Assembly: GCA_006937955.1 (NCBI GenBank)
Contig: SSNP01000044.1
Span: forward strand, 2,210,291 to 2,274,290
Origin: Pachypanchax playfairii
Taxonomy: Eukaryota; Chordata; Actinopteri; Cyprinodontiformes; Aplocheilidae
Length of the DNA: 64,000 nt
Direction of reading: 5' to 3'
Within the stretch, counting starts at the first letter, position 1, and each line of letters opens with the position of its first letter. A model generated the notes under the pieces. It saw nothing but the letters and a program-made list of their open reading frames with translations, was not told where the DNA came from and made no database searches. Made by a program: the position numbers and the translations under genes. This document shows, in pieces, positions 13,647-25,374 of this stretch.

Positions 13647-14943
13647 CACCCACCACACAGTGTAATCTCTGAAATGTAGATACTCTTATTTTATTGAAAA
13701 ACACTGAAGGTCATTTATTTGGATGTTTTATTTTCCAAAGATGGCTCTTTGATATAATGCTGCATATATGCTGGTGAGAAAATATTATGGATCCAGCTTT
13801 CCTTACATAAATGTTTTAAGCATTTTAAATGATAGTTCAGCTCTTTTAAAGTGGGTTTATGATGAAAGGCTACAGACAATTTAATATCTTACCTGTTGTA
13901 GATAGTTCTTTGGGCAACCTCAAAACAGAGATTAGTTCTGACCAGATGGATGAGTTAAGAGCTAGTTAAAATAAGGATACTTCCAAAGTGGATTAAAACC
14001 ACCTAAAAATTAACCGTAATCTTAAAATATCATAGTGGTTCATGTGAATGCACTTGTGTAAATTTTACCTCATTGGATCAACATGATCTTTCATGAGATG
14101 TTTGAGTTTAGAATTGCTTTAGCTCCATTTCTCCAAACTGAGATTATTCAAATAACTATTTTTATATAAGATCCTAACTGTTCATAACACTGGTAGGTAA
14201 AAAGAAACAGAAGCGTAATATCTTCAAGAACCAAGAAAAAATTCCAGTTACCTTTTTTAAACCTACTAGGATTACTATGACCTGTGGGAACCTTCAGCAG
14301 CAAACTGTTCCTAACTTTTCTAAAGAAACCCTTAAAGAGCTGAACTGCATGCAATTCATGTACAGCTTTTTAAATATTGTCTATGTCCATCTGTGTGCTT
14401 ATTGCACAAAAGAAGTTATTTAGCTTGCACTGCTTGTTCATGAGAAACGTCTTATGATTTACAATTACTGACATAATATTGCCAACATAAATTAGCTGTG
14501 CAACAAATTCCCTAAATGGAAAAATAACACAGCCAAGCTTTTGTTGCAGCAGATTTAGAAAAGCAAGCCCAGCAGTCTTTATTGCATTGCAGATTTTTTT
14601 AAATGAACACAGGGAAATTGGTATAAAACTATGCTGTGTAGGATGTTTATCCTTGTAGAAACTGGTAATATGATGATTGGTTTATGATGCGAGCAGAAGA
14701 CTCATGAACGTAATAATACAACCCACTCATTTTTTTCTGTAAAGCTAAATGCAAATGTACTCATTTTTGTGTGGTTTTGAGTGCACTAACAGCTCATTAT
14801 GTGTTTCATATATACAGTAAATTTTTAACTGAAACACTTAAGCTATTTGTTTTGTAAACATGAATACATTATACCTTCTCTCTCCTAAGGAAAAAGAGTA
14901 TTTTAAAAATATTTTTATTCAAAAAAAGATGCTGCCCTGCTGC
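13646..14943. other. Gene-free intergenic DNA
   Basis: No gene, RNA or bounded repeat recognised; AT-rich sequence only. Confidence 0.5.
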
Positions 14944-15090
14944 CATGAAGCAACATATTTGTCAGTGTTGTTGCCTCACAGCAAAATTGTCCAGGGTTCA
15001 AATCTCAGCCTTTCAGTGTGTGGAGTTTGCATGTTTTCTTTATGGATGTGGATTTTTTTTCTGGGTACTCGGTTTCTCTGGCAGCTGGGT
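14944..15090 (+). mobile_element. Degraded tRNA-type SINE-like fragment
   Basis: GTTGTTGCCTCACAGCAA, then a B-box-like GGGTTCAAATC, then TGTGTGGAGTTTGCATG and a CTGGGTACTCGG block. This is the order seen in a very common family of fish tRNA-related repeats. The 5' promoter box is weak and the copy has diverged, so it is a fossil and not a tRNA gene. Confidence 0.5.
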
Positions 15091-17557
15091 ATGGCAAAAT
15101 AAATGTGTCAATTTTTTATACTTTTAACTGAAAAATAGCATTAACAAGGACTGTAAATGAAAAAGATTCTTACCCAGTATTTTCAATAACCATCCAAAGA
15201 CATCATAATGCATAGGGTTAGGGTAATGAAACATACAATTTAATACAGGCATTTGCAAAACCTCTTCATAGATTACACAAAAATATAGGAGTTTGCAATG
15301 GCTTAACCTCTCTTGTGTCATTCCTGATTCATTCAGAGTTGACAGGTTTCTTTTTCTCTGTGAACATGCTGTTGTCATTAGCAAGCCTCTGAACTTTGCC
15401 TCACAGTGTCTCTTCTGAACAATTCAGATGAATTATTTCATCCTGTATGGGGTTGACTGCAGGGCATACACATGTACGTGCTTCCTCTGGTTGTGGTGAA
15501 GTCTTTACACACTAGTGCACAGTGGACACCTGCTCCCCTGCACTGTTAATCATGACCCCAGAGTGTGCTGCTGACATTAAACTGTACATGTTATAATACA
15601 CTAATTTTAAGGACCTCAGGGGCACAGAGATGTTAATGTCTGAATTTCTGTTCTTTGTTATGCTGTGAAAGGTATAGGATATTAATGTTGTATTTATACA
15701 CAATACACAGTTATTTATTATAAGAATAATAATATGAAGCAAGATGGCATGATACAATAAGCTCATAGGAGAAAAAACCCAAGCCTTGCAGCAGTTTTTG
15801 TCAATTTGGATTTGGCACATATAAATAACAAAACTAAAGCTGTCAAAATCACAAAATGACTTATGTGAAGTGAATAAAAAGGATCATTTTGTCAGTATGC
15901 AACGTTGTGTAGGCACACACCTAACAACACAGCATAATTTGATAAAGAATCACTCAAATAAAAAACAAGCCTCAGGTGATCATTGCTGTGCATTGAAAGG
16001 GACCTGTAGCCCGTGTCCAAAGAAACCAGTGAGGGTCCTAATAAACTGAATGTATTCTTAACATTACAGCTGTAGCTTTTTAACATTTATTCGTCTTTGT
16101 GCACCCTGGAAGAAGGTGAGCAAAACACCCAAATAAATTAAAGGACAGTTTAAAATGGTTTATACCTACTAACTTGATTCTAAGTAGCCATCATTTGCTC
16201 CATGCTCTTCCAATCTTTAGTTTTTGATTATTTCGTCATTCACAAAGTTTTCTGAATTTTGGTTTAATAAAGATTAAAGATTAGATCCAAACAAGATATA
16301 AATCAATTTATAGTAATTTCAGGTTAAAAGGTATCAGCTCCCAAACCCATCAGACACAATGTCTTCCCTTCAGTAGTAAACAGCAGTCAGTAAACAGCAT
16401 AACAAGCAGAATGAGCAAGTGGTGGAATCTTGCAGGGTTTTAAGTGTTTGTTTCACTGAGCTCATTTAAATTTATGAGGCAAAAATGATGAACTTTAGGG
16501 AGTCACCAGGCTGACGTGTTACCTCAGCTTTGCAGCCCTTTTTAGCTCTGCTCGTCACACTGAAGTCACACATCTGCACCTATATATCAAAGCTATGCAC
16601 AAAAACATTCCTGAGAGCCAAGCAGAGATGATTTGTGTACTGGTCTCCTTCTTTTTTGATTAAAACTCATCTGTGATCTGACTGTTCTCTCCGCTAAAAG
16701 CTATACCTTTTAAATCAGTCATCCCATCTAGAGCTTAGACCTGTAACACATTACAACCTTCACTGACACCACAACTGTTTCCACTTGCCCTGATATGCCT
16801 CATGCCTTTCCGTACTTTCCCTTGTCCTAAACAGTTTGACAACCTTGTGGCCTGAGAATTTTTAAGGGTTTATCAAATGTAATACAGCCTGTATAGAACT
16901 GTAAAAAGAAGGAATCTAAACTAGAACCATGTGGCTGGAGTGAATGGCAGCTGTTAAGGGTCATTGATAATGTGGCTCAACATGGAAATGCAAAAAGGTC
17001 CACTTGTATCCTGACTTTGGGCATAGTTTCTTCAAATTATACAGCAATGTCTTTATGTTACTGCTCCTTAGTTTATTAAGTGATAATTTGTTTGAAATCC
17101 AAAGACTAACAAATGTATACAGGTGATGTTGTAATGCAGCCTTTGAAGTTTTTTGAATCTTATAGAAAGCATACTGTGGTCTCATATTACTTCAGAAGGT
17201 AATATATGAATGTGTTTGACTTATTGTCAAATTAAGGAAGAGTGTCATGACCTGGATTGTTTATCTGCATGCCTCAAGTCGTTATTTAATTCAACTCAAT
17301 CTGACATTGCTTACCATAACAGACCATAAAATATTCCTGAAAGAAGGAATGTGCTTATTGATGTATCTCAATAAATCATCAACACTTGGAAGTCAACCAG
17401 TAGTTACACCATGTGAATACTCAGACTTAAGTCCCATCAAATCCTAGCTTCAGCTGTAAATATTACACAGTGGACTTCCGCTGATCTTTGGAGTTTAATT
17501 TGTCATCAGACTTTGTCTGGTGCTGTTAACAATTATATACTTAAGATAAATCCATAA
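15091..17557. other. Gene-free intergenic DNA
   Basis: No recognisable gene or bounded repeat. Confidence 0.5.
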
Positions 17558-17675
17558 AAATCATCCATCCATGTTTTGAACCTGCTTCTTCCTGTTCAGG
17601 GTTGCAGGGAGCTGGTGCCTATCTCCAGTGGTCATGGGGCGAACACCCTGGACAGGTCGCCAGTCCCATGAAAAT
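17558..17675 (+). repeat. Fragment of a dispersed fish repeat
   Basis: The stretch contains CAGGGTTGCAGGGAGCTGG, ATCTCCAGTGGTCATGGGGCG and CACCCTGGACAGGTCGCCAG, word blocks I know from a very abundant interspersed repeat of fish genomes. It follows a TCCATCCATG start. No ends or target duplication are visible; the class is uncertain. Confidence 0.5.
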
Positions 17676-18096
17676 CAAACAAAATAATAATAATAATAAA
17701 AACAAGATAAAATTTTCCAGATTCATGCAATGTGACTAATTGATTTCTCAAAAATGTCATACTCATATAGTTTGGTGTATCATGTCAAATAATATTTAGT
17801 ATAAATCCTTCCTTTAATTGAAACGTATGTGTTAGAGCAATAACAAAAATCATAAAGTTATTTTAAAGTTTAAACTAAATTTGTTACATAATGAGGGCTC
17901 TGACTGTAAGTATCCACACATACAAGATTTACACAGCAACAACAGCAACTACTGTGCATAGGATCAGTGTAACTTTGATGCAGTCCCTTCTACTTTTCAG
18001 ATAACTGTTTGTAAGCATCGCACTATTAGAACTAAGTTCTTTTACCAAATTTCCAAACTCTAACATGCAGCGAGATCTCAAAAGGTATCAGAGAAA
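17676..18096. other. Gene-free spacer before the Tc1 element
   Basis: AT-rich sequence, starting with a short AATAAT run; nothing recognised. Confidence 0.5.
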
Positions 18097-18098
18097 TA

Positions 18099-18299
18099 CA
18101 GTGGGGCAAAAAAGTATTTAGTCAGCCACCAATTGTGTAAGTTCTCCCACTTAAAAAGATCAGAGAGGCCTGTAATTTTCATCATAGGTATACCTCAACT
18201 ATGAGAGACAAAATGAGGAAAAAAAAATCCAGAAAATCACATTGTCTGATTTTTAAAGAATTTATTTGCAAATTATGGTGGAAAATAAGTATTTGGTCA
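18099..18299 (+). repeat. Left terminal inverted repeat of the Tc1 element
   Basis: About 201 bp that reads as the reverse complement of the right end, from CAGTGGGGCAAAAAAGTATT to ATTTGGTCA. It has 9 A residues after ATGAGG. The inner and outer portions should carry the transposase-binding sites. Confidence 0.9.
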
Positions 18300-18462
18300 C
18301 CTACAAACAAGTAAGATTTCTGGCTTTCACAGACCTGTAACTTCTTTAAGAGGCTCCTCGGTCCTCCACTCGTTACCTGTATTAATGGCACCTGTGTGAA
18401 CTCGTTATCAGTATAAAAGACACCTGTCCACAACCTCAAACAGTCACGCTCCAAACTCCACT

Positions 18463-19485
18463 ATGGCCAAGACCAAAGAGCTGTCAAAGGACACCAGAAA
18501 CAAAATTGTAGACCTTCACCAGGCTGGGAAGACTGAATCTGCAATAGGTAAGCAGCTTGGTGTGAAGAAATCAACTGTGGGAGCAATTATTAGAAAATGG
18601 AAGACATACAAGACCACTGATAATCTCCCTCGATCTGGGGCTCCACGCAAGATCTCACCCCGTGGGGTCAAAATGATCACAAGAACGGTGAGCAAAAATC
18701 CCAGAACCACACGGAGGGACCTAGTGAATGACCTGCAGAGAGCTGGGACCAAAGTAACAAAGGCTACCATCAGTAACACACTACGCCGCCAGGGACTCAA
18801 ATCCTGCAGTGCCAGACGTGTCCCCCTGCTGAAGCCAGGACACGTCCAGGCCCGTCTGCGGTTTGCTAGAGAGCATTTGGATGATCCAGAAGAGGATTGG
18901 GAGAACATCATATGGTCAGATGAAACCAAAATAGAACTTTTTGGTAGAAACTCAACTTGTCGTGTTTGGAGGGGAAAGAATGCTGAGTTGGATTCAAAGA
19001 ACACCATACCAACTGTAAAGCATGGGGGTGGAAACATCATGCTTTGGGGCTGTTTTTCTGCAAGGGGACCAGGACGACTGATCCGTGTAAAGGAAAGAAT
19101 GAATGGGGCCATGTATCGTAAGATTTTGAGTGAAAACCTCCTTCCATCAGCAAGGGCATTGAAAATGAGACGTGGCTGGGTCTTTCAGCATGACAATGAT
19201 CCCAAACACACCGCCCGGGCAACGAAGGAGTGGCTTCGTAAGAAGCATTTCAAGGTCCTGGAGTGGCCTAGCCAGTCTCCAGATCTCAACCCCATAGAAA
19301 ATCTCTGGAGGGAGTTGAAAGTCCGTGTTGCCCAGCGTCAGCCCCAAAACATCACTGCTCTAGAGGAGATCTGCATGGAGGAATGGGCCAAAATACCAGC
19401 AACAGTGTGTGAAAACCTTGTGAAGACTTATAGAAAACGTTTGACCTCTGACATTGCCAACAAAGGCTATATAACAAAGTATTGA
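18463..19485 (+). CDS. Tc1-family transposase, intact, 340 aa
   Basis: This is the transposase of the surrounding element, which binds the terminal repeats, excises the element and inserts it at TA. The N-terminal ~115 residues look like the paired-like helix-turn-helix DNA-binding region (start MAKTKELSKDTRNKIVDLHQ), with a basic SGAPRK linker near residues 58-63. The catalytic domain shows the DD34E triad: D153 in WSDETK, D244 in FQHDND, E279 in NPIENLW, the same residue numbers as in well-studied fish Tc1 transposases. A glycine-rich KHGGGNIMLWG box is at about 186-196. The 340-aa length is typical, there is no stop or frameshift, and the ATG sits about 160 bp inside the left repeat. No host function is implied. 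Whether it is active is inferred only from intactness. Confidence 0.95.
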   Translation: MAKTKELSKDTRNKIVDLHQAGKTESAIGKQLGVKKSTVGAIIRKWKTYKTTDNLPRSGAPRKISPRGVKMITRTVSKNPRTTRRDLVNDLQRAGTKVTKATISNTLRRQGLKSCSARRVPLLKPGHVQARLRFAREHLDDPEEDWENIIWSDETKIELFGRNSTCRVWRGKNAELDSKNTIPTVKHGGGNIMLWGCFSARGPGRLIRVKERMNGAMYRKILSENLLPSARALKMRRGWVFQHDNDPKHTARATKEWLRKKHFKVLEWPSQSPDLNPIENLWRELKVRVAQRQPQNITALEEICMEEWAKIPATVCENLVKTYRKRLTSDIANKGYITKY

Positions 19486-19501
19486 GATTAACTTTTGTTA
19501 T

Positions 19502-19701
19502 TGACCAAATACTTATTTTCCACCATAATTTGCAAATAAATTCTTTAAAAATCAGACAATGTGATTTTCTGGATTTTTTTTCCTCATTTTGTCTCTCATA
19601 GTTGAGGTATACCTATGATGAAAATTACAGGCCTCTCTGATCTTTTTAAGTGGGAGAACTTACACAATTGGTGGCTGACTAAATACTTTTTTGCCCCACT
19701 G
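19502..19701 (-). repeat. Right terminal inverted repeat of the Tc1 element
   Basis: Two hundred bp, complementary to the left end, beginning 16 bp after the transposase stop codon and ending CCCCACTG next to the TA duplication. Confidence 0.9.
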
Positions 19702-19703
19702 TA

Positions 19704-20751
19704 TGTAAATGGAGGTGCACTGTAAAGCTCTAGATTAAATGTTAACATGTGCCATATATGCAAATTAATTTTAGGCAAGCTAAAAAAGTATGGAGCTTTT
19801 ATATTAGCCAGGTTTTAGCACACTTGCATCTTTTGTGCCTAGTTACAAATTGTTCTTCAACATTCACTTAAAGTAATCACCAGTGTAAAACATGATGCTC
19901 GAGGGCCACAGAATGAATTAAATCCTATCTGACACATTTTGTATCACTTAATATTTTACTATGCCCTAGCATTTCATATAGAGATGTACTCTTGATAAAA
20001 GCAATAATCTCAGGTTGATGGATAGCCTAGACAGGGCCTCAGGCCAGTGATGTGTACATACTGCACTGGCTGTGGTAGAATGATAAAACCAACATAGGCA
20101 GGTGTGTTTGGTTAAGATGCACTTTCCAAGTGAGGTGACAAGCATGTCGGTGTTCATTCAAGTGAACCTCTTATCTGTACCTCCTTGTCCCACTCGTGAG
20201 ACAAAAGCACTTCCCTATGATTAAACAATTTACTCCTTCTCAAGTAAGTGCACACACACTTAGGAACACACACATAGTTCCCCTCCCCAGCCTACAAACT
20301 GGGGGCTCTTACTTGATGATTTTATGGTACATTCCAGTTGTCCTCGGAACTTGTTTTTCCTGAGATAAGTTAAAGCCGGAAATGATGCAATGAATTCATT
20401 TTTCTGAGCTGTGAGCTCGTAAGTTTCAGAGGATCCCGAGATTCCACATTTAAAGATGACTGCGTCCAGTACTACCAGTGGTACTTGTCGTCTTAATTTT
20501 TTTCCTCATTTATATGATTGGTTTTTATTCTGTTTGCTATGTAAGTAGCACAGAGTAGTTGGTATTGTTGTTACCGATAATTACGTTGTTGCAAATATGA
20601 AAATAAATATGAAACATTGCCACCAACGTTGACTGTTGTGTTCATGGTTTTTACTGTAAGTACAAAGAAAACTTGGTTATAAGTTCTTTGTACTGAGATA
20701 AAGTAACAACACACGCAGCTTTGCTGGTGGGGTCCATTTTTTCTGAGTTGG
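19704..20751. other. Gene-free intergenic DNA
   Basis: No gene or bounded repeat recognised between the Tc1 element and the antisense L1 remnant. Confidence 0.5.
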
Positions 20752-21905
20752 TTCTTTTTTTTAAAAAGCTTTATTCATTTCTTGTCACGAAAACAAAATT
20801 AAATATAAAAACAAACATCAGCAATTACATAAATGATATTCAACTACAAAAAAAAAGTGGCAAGTAAAAATTGTACCACATTCAAAAGGCACATAGTAAA
20901 ACATGTCATTCAGGATCTATCAGAAATAAACGTTTGAGATGCAGCAGTCTGAGTATTTCTTTCTTATTTACAGTTAACTTTATAGTATTTATATATGAAT
21001 GGAAGACAATTAAAAAGACACAAAGTTTGGGAAAGATTTGGAGACCCTTGCTTTATGTATATGAAATTACCCTAAAAAAATCATTAGATTCATTATGAAA
21101 CTCAACATTTCATCATTACATTTAAATTTGATATAATATAATATCCTTAGGTCTGATTTGGATAGTGTTGTTGAGATTTAACCATAATAAAATTCTCCAT
21201 ATCGCTCCAGAACCCAGATGAGAGAGGACAGTTACAAAATAAGTGTATTATAGTCTCCAACTCAACATGACAAAAGGTATCTTTTTCATCCAAATCCTTA
21301 AACATTGATAATTTTTTATTAAATATTGTGCAAAATTTTGAAGCTCTCTTGTTTTATTTGAAATGCAGTATTGAAAGTCCATACTTCCATACTTTCCTCC
21401 AATTTATAACAAATTGTGTGTTTCAGAAAAACGCTCCTTTAGGTAAAACCATATTCGAACCATATTAAAACCTTTCTTATATGCTGATTTGAACATTTCT
21501 TGACCATAAAGTCAATTCCGTCAATTTTTAGAGAAGGTGTCTGCAAACTAAATTTTTGATAAAGAAAATGTGTTCTCATTAACTACTATGCCTAAAGGAA
21601 TGGCTCTCACAACTGAGGAAAACTCTTTATAGTTCACTGGAAAGTTCTTAGTTTTCAAGAAGCTCTTAAAGGTTACCGTTTTCATCAAATAAATCCACAA
21701 CAAAAATAATACCTGTATTAATCCAATTTGTTTTATATAAGCTTTTGTTGTTGGAAGTGATATTACCATTATATTCCACAATATTTCTTTGTGTGGGGAA
21801 ACATTGTGTGTATGACATAGAAAGTAAAGCCTGCGACCGCCGGGAGTGGCCATATCTCAACTCAATACCGGAAGTCACGTGACCTCCGTAGCGGAAGTTG
21901 TTCTT
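20752..21905 (-). pseudogene. Rearranged L1-type LINE remnant
   Basis: Read on the minus strand, this begins with a GC-rich leader (21905-21831) containing GGAGGTCACGTGAC and TTCCGGTAT. It then jumps directly to the C-terminal part of an L1-type ORF2: fragments such as DLFDENGNL and NYKEFSSVVRAIPLGI, then further down a cysteine/histidine cluster reading FCHVELETIIHLFCNCP with frameshifts. It ends with AATAAA and an A-rich tail at about 20775-20752. ORF1, endonuclease and the reverse-transcriptase core are absent and the frame is broken, so it is dead. The leader-to-ORF2 jump follows the bases CGCAG, which would suit retrotransposition of a spliced RNA. The L1 assignment rests on motif memory. 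Confidence 0.65.
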
Positions 21906-22670
21906 CGCCTGAAAAAATAAAAGACGTTCTTCGTGTACATGATATTTGTAGCGGCTACGGAAAGGGAGAAAGAATGTAAGAGAAAGACTATTTTCATTAT
22001 TCTTTATAAAATTGGTATCTCACCAAAAATGCATACTATAAAGGCACTAATGTTTCTAATGAAACACGAGTTGTTGTTTATCGTTTGTCTGATGAGTTAC
22101 TCTATCTGAACGATGTTAAAGTCCTTAGAAAGTCTAATTTTTGTAAAAGGTATTTTACCTTTGTTTAATAATTTATGCAGTACATAGGTCAACAGCAGCA
22201 AAGTGACAGGTAATTGAAGCGTTTAGATCCACAGAAGTAAAAATATAAAAAACTAAGACTCCTGTATTAAAATATACATATATGTACAGAAACAATCAAA
22301 TTACAAAATTGCACTGCACAGTTATTTAAAATTAAAATGGTACTCAGATTTTTTTAAATGTGTAACTGATTAGGATATTTTTTATTTATTGATTTCAACA
22401 GATCTTTGACCTATTGAGGGCAACAGAGGAAGCTACTGAAGTCTAAGCAAAAATACAGAAGGAGGAGATAAGGCTGTTGGACTTCGTCTTTGATTTCACG
22501 CTCCCAAGAGAGTCATCTGGTTTGTGAAATGGGAGTAATTAACTTGGTGATTGTGGTCAATATTATATGACTTTGGAGCAGGGATGGACTGGGACTAAAA
22601 AACAGCCCTGGACTTTGACTAGGCCCAGCCCAAAGTCATCGGCGCGTGTAAATTTGGCAGCAACAATATG

Positions 22671-22712
22671 AAATGAAATGAAATGAAAATGAAATGAATG
22701 AATGAAATGAAA
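22671..22712. repeat. Imperfect (AAATG)n microsatellite
   Basis: Successive AAATG units with one AAAATG and two GAATG variants. Confidence 0.85.
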
Positions 22713-22858
22713 TATGTGGCAATAACAATAACAATATGTGGCTTTTGCTATCAAACCATCAAAATTATAGCAACAGCGCTGATGTTGACTATATGTTGTA
22801 TTAAAAGCCTATTATTCTAGATTAACTAGAATACTCACATAAAAATGGAGGTATCAAC

Positions 22859-22891
22859 ATCGATTATATAAAATGGTGTTATATAATCGAT
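22859..22891. repeat. Perfect 12-bp inverted repeat
   Basis: ATCGATTATATA at 22859-22870 and TATATAATCGAT at 22880-22891, separated by a 9-base loop. It could form a hairpin. No element or RNA gene is attached. Confidence 0.8.
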
Positions 22892-23469
22892 TCCATGCTG
22901 TCTTAAATGAATTTATTACTTGATAAGCTTAATAAATTATGCAGTAATTAATCTTACTGCACAAATACCACATCTAAATGAAAATGCACCATTACAAATG
23001 TAACCACTGTATTTAAAATCTTCAAAGTTTGTAAGCATTAACTGTAACACTACTATCAAACTTTTTACGTGAAAGCACAACATATTTCTTAATATTAGCT
23101 ACTGCATGTGGCCTTTTACAGCTAAAATATTGAAGTTTAGCTGATTTTACTACTGTAATCATAAAAAAAATTGCAACCTAAACATGAATTCCGAACATCA
23201 ACCCTTGCAAATAACTGTTTCTCCTCTTACGATATGTTCCATATTTACTTGCCCTGGATCTGCCTGTGGAACCAGCTCATCTTTCTGTCCCTCACAACTG
23301 CTGGCATGATGGTGTGTAGCTGTCTGCCGGACTTCTTCATTGCTGTGAAACTGCTGTGAGGTGCTGCTGCTGGCTGTGCCCATCGGCCGTCCTGGAGTAC
23401 CGGCCGTTCTGTGATTCTCCAGAATCCACAGAGGGCCAGTCCGCCTGTGCTTTGGAGTGTAGAAAAGTG

Positions 23470-23664
23470 ACAAACTCCAGACCTTGAGAGCCACTGTCCT
23501 GCAAGTTTTAGATGTTCCCTTGCTTTAACACACCTGTTTGCAGATGAACGTTTCGTTCACAGGCTTCTGCAGAACTTGCTGAGATGTTGCAGATCGGAAT
23601 CAGGTGTGTTGAAGCAGGAAAACAACAAACATATGCAGGATAGTGGCTCATTGCATGGAGTTGG
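23470..23664. mobile_element. Foldback / MITE-like element
   Basis: The arms 23470-23535 and 23602-23664 are imperfect reverse complements of about 63 bp. Matching words are CAAACTCCAGACC against a GGAGTTGG end, GAGAGCCACTGTCCTGCA against TGCAGGATAGTGGCTC, and TTAACACACCT against AGGTGTGTTGA. The loop is about 66 bp. This structure and these words fit a non-autonomous DNA transposon common in fish. The superfamily is not proven; I see no clear target duplication. Confidence 0.65.
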
Positions 23665-24339
23665 CCATAATAGATACTATTTTTCAGATCATGACAGGCA
23701 TCCTGGAGTGCAAAGGACTGATAAGGCTCGAGGCTGAAATCCTGATGGCCAGGGGCGGCATTTTTTAGTCTTTTAGTCCATTTAGTTTATTGATGCTTTT
23801 TTCACTGTTAATGTTCAGTTTTATTTGTTCTGCAAGTCTGTTTTCTGTTTTTAGGGCATTTAGGACATTTACTAAAACATTCAAGTTTATTGCAAAAAGT
23901 TGATCTCTTGTCAAGATGTTATTATATTATAATGTATACACAGTTAATAACACGTTTTGGAGGGGGATGGCGACCAGCTGGAATTGTCTCCTGTTTGACA
24001 ACAGACTCAAAGAAGACTATGATTGAACACAAACGTATATTATTCAGTGTTTGTTTTATGTTGAAATTAATCTTATGGGTACTACTGCTGTATCACAAAT
24101 TACAGGCAATAAAACAATGTAAATATAAAACGATGAATTGTTCACGTGAAATAAATAATCAACTACATGTGGTCTTAACTAGAAATGTTAATATTTCCTT
24201 TTAATCCATTATACTCACTGTATATCACTCAATCATCTGTGTGGGATTATAATTCATTGACACATTTTCAAAGTTTTATATTTTAAAAGTTTCAAATATA
24301 ATCAGAAGGACAAAAAGCTGCAAATTCTATAAATGTCCT

Positions 24340-24632
24340 GGTAAATGGTAAATGTCCTGTATTTGTATAGCGCTTTTCTAGTCATTCAGACCACTCAAAG
24401 CGCTTTCACACTACAAGGTTTTGCATTCACCCATTCACACAACCCGATATGTAAACCGGGGGGAGAGGGTAGGGGCTAACACTCACACAACCCGATACGC
24501 AGATCGGGGGGCAACATGGGGTTCAGTGTCTTGCCCAAGGACACTTCGACATGTGGCGGTGGAAGCCGGGATCGATCCACCAACCTTCAAATTAGAGGAC
24601 GACCGCTCTAACCACCGAGCCACAGCCGCCCC
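24340..24632 (-). mobile_element. tRNA-headed SINE (antisense)
   Basis: Read on the minus strand, it begins GGGGCGGCTGTGGCTCGG, with an A-box-like region, then GGTTGGTGGATCGATCC as a B box, then the common TGTCCTTGGGCAAGACACT block. It ends AAGCGCTATACAAATACAGG and TTTACCATTTACC. The same head, core and tail words occur on the + strand at 54892-55234, so these are two members of one SINE superfamily. The tRNA-like head is an internal Pol III promoter, not a functional tRNA. Confidence 0.8.
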
Positions 24633-24726
24633 GGCTGTTAAGTTTTGACGAATTTTAAACAGCAACTATCAACTTGTCTTTGAGTCTTAAACGCTCTTTC
24701 CCTGACCAATGTCACCGTTATCGCAC

Positions 24727-24982
24727 ACAACTTCTGCTATAGAGGTCACGGGACTTCCGGTACGGAGGTTACGGCGGAATGGCAGCTCCCGGATAAAAAT
24801 ACATACAACTTCGACATTCCACATTAATATAAGTGTGAGATTGTTATTAAACCGTCATCAGTTAAAACAGAACAATAAAATATTTTATCCAGCCCTGCGC
24901 ATTAAAAAAGAACAACTTCTGCTATGGAGGTCACGTGACATCCGGTATGGAGTTGAGGTATGGCCGCTCACGGCAGCCGCAG
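24727..24982 (+). mobile_element. Two tandem L1-like leader units
   Basis: ACAACTTCTGCTAT begins units at 24727 and 24912, a spacing of 185 bp. Each continues with an AGGTCACG(T/G)GAC box and TCCGGTA. The second unit matches the leader of the antisense L1 remnant (21905-21831) almost base for base up to a shared CGCAG at 24978-24982, then diverges. This looks like a tandemly repeated retrotransposon 5' UTR with an E-box-like CACGTG. It sits about 450 bp upstream of the rab11fip2 promoter in the same orientation. Confidence 0.55.
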
Positions 24983-25374
24983 CTGGGTATTCTTGATTTT
25001 GGCATCTCCAAACACTTTTAACCTATTTGACTTTCAAGGTGTAGTAGCATGGAAAAAGTTTAAAATTTCAAAATTTCCCTTTGCTCTTTTCAAATAAAGT
25101 GTATCTTTTTCAGGTGATGACATTTGTTCTTCCAAACAAGATTTACAAATAAACCGAGTTGGTTCAGCTGGGACGCAAAAGGAGCTCTTTATGTTATTTC
25201 TGGAATGGAAATTCCGAGTTCCGAAGACAACTGGAATGCACAACTTCATAATGACGTAATTTGGGGTATATACATAAACGTGCAGGTCTTTAATTTAATT
25301 AATTACTTTAATTAATCTTTCTATAACGCAATTTATCTATTAGTAGAACGCGAGCTCGACCGCCAACTATATTT

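Larger units (their letters stand above)
18099..19701 (+). mobile_element. Complete Tc1-family DNA transposon
   Basis: A 1603-bp element bounded by CAGTGGGG...CCCCACTG and flanked on both sides by the TA dinucleotide (18097-18098 and 19702-19703) that Tc1/mariner elements duplicate on insertion. Near-perfect inverted repeats of about 200 bp occupy both ends (18099-18299 and 19502-19701). One uninterrupted transposase gene lies between them. All parts needed for a cut-and-paste element are present, so this copy is potentially autonomous. A second, mutated copy of the same family starts at 49916. Related Tc1 elements are known to have moved horizontally among fishes and their parasites; whether this one did cannot be seen here. 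Confidence 0.95.
21906..23469. other. Gene-free DNA with minor repeats
   Basis: Contains a short AAATG tract (22671-22712), a perfect stem-loop (22859-22891) and, at about 22578-22645, a fragment with AGGGATGGACTGGGAC and AGGCCCAGCCCAAAG words typical of a dispersed fish repeat. No gene recognised. Confidence 0.5.

Noticed and set aside
18516..19112. 198-aa minus-strand open frame in the Tc1 element
   Set aside because: It is the complementary shadow of the transposase gene, and the same shadow appears in the second copy. It has no family resemblance.
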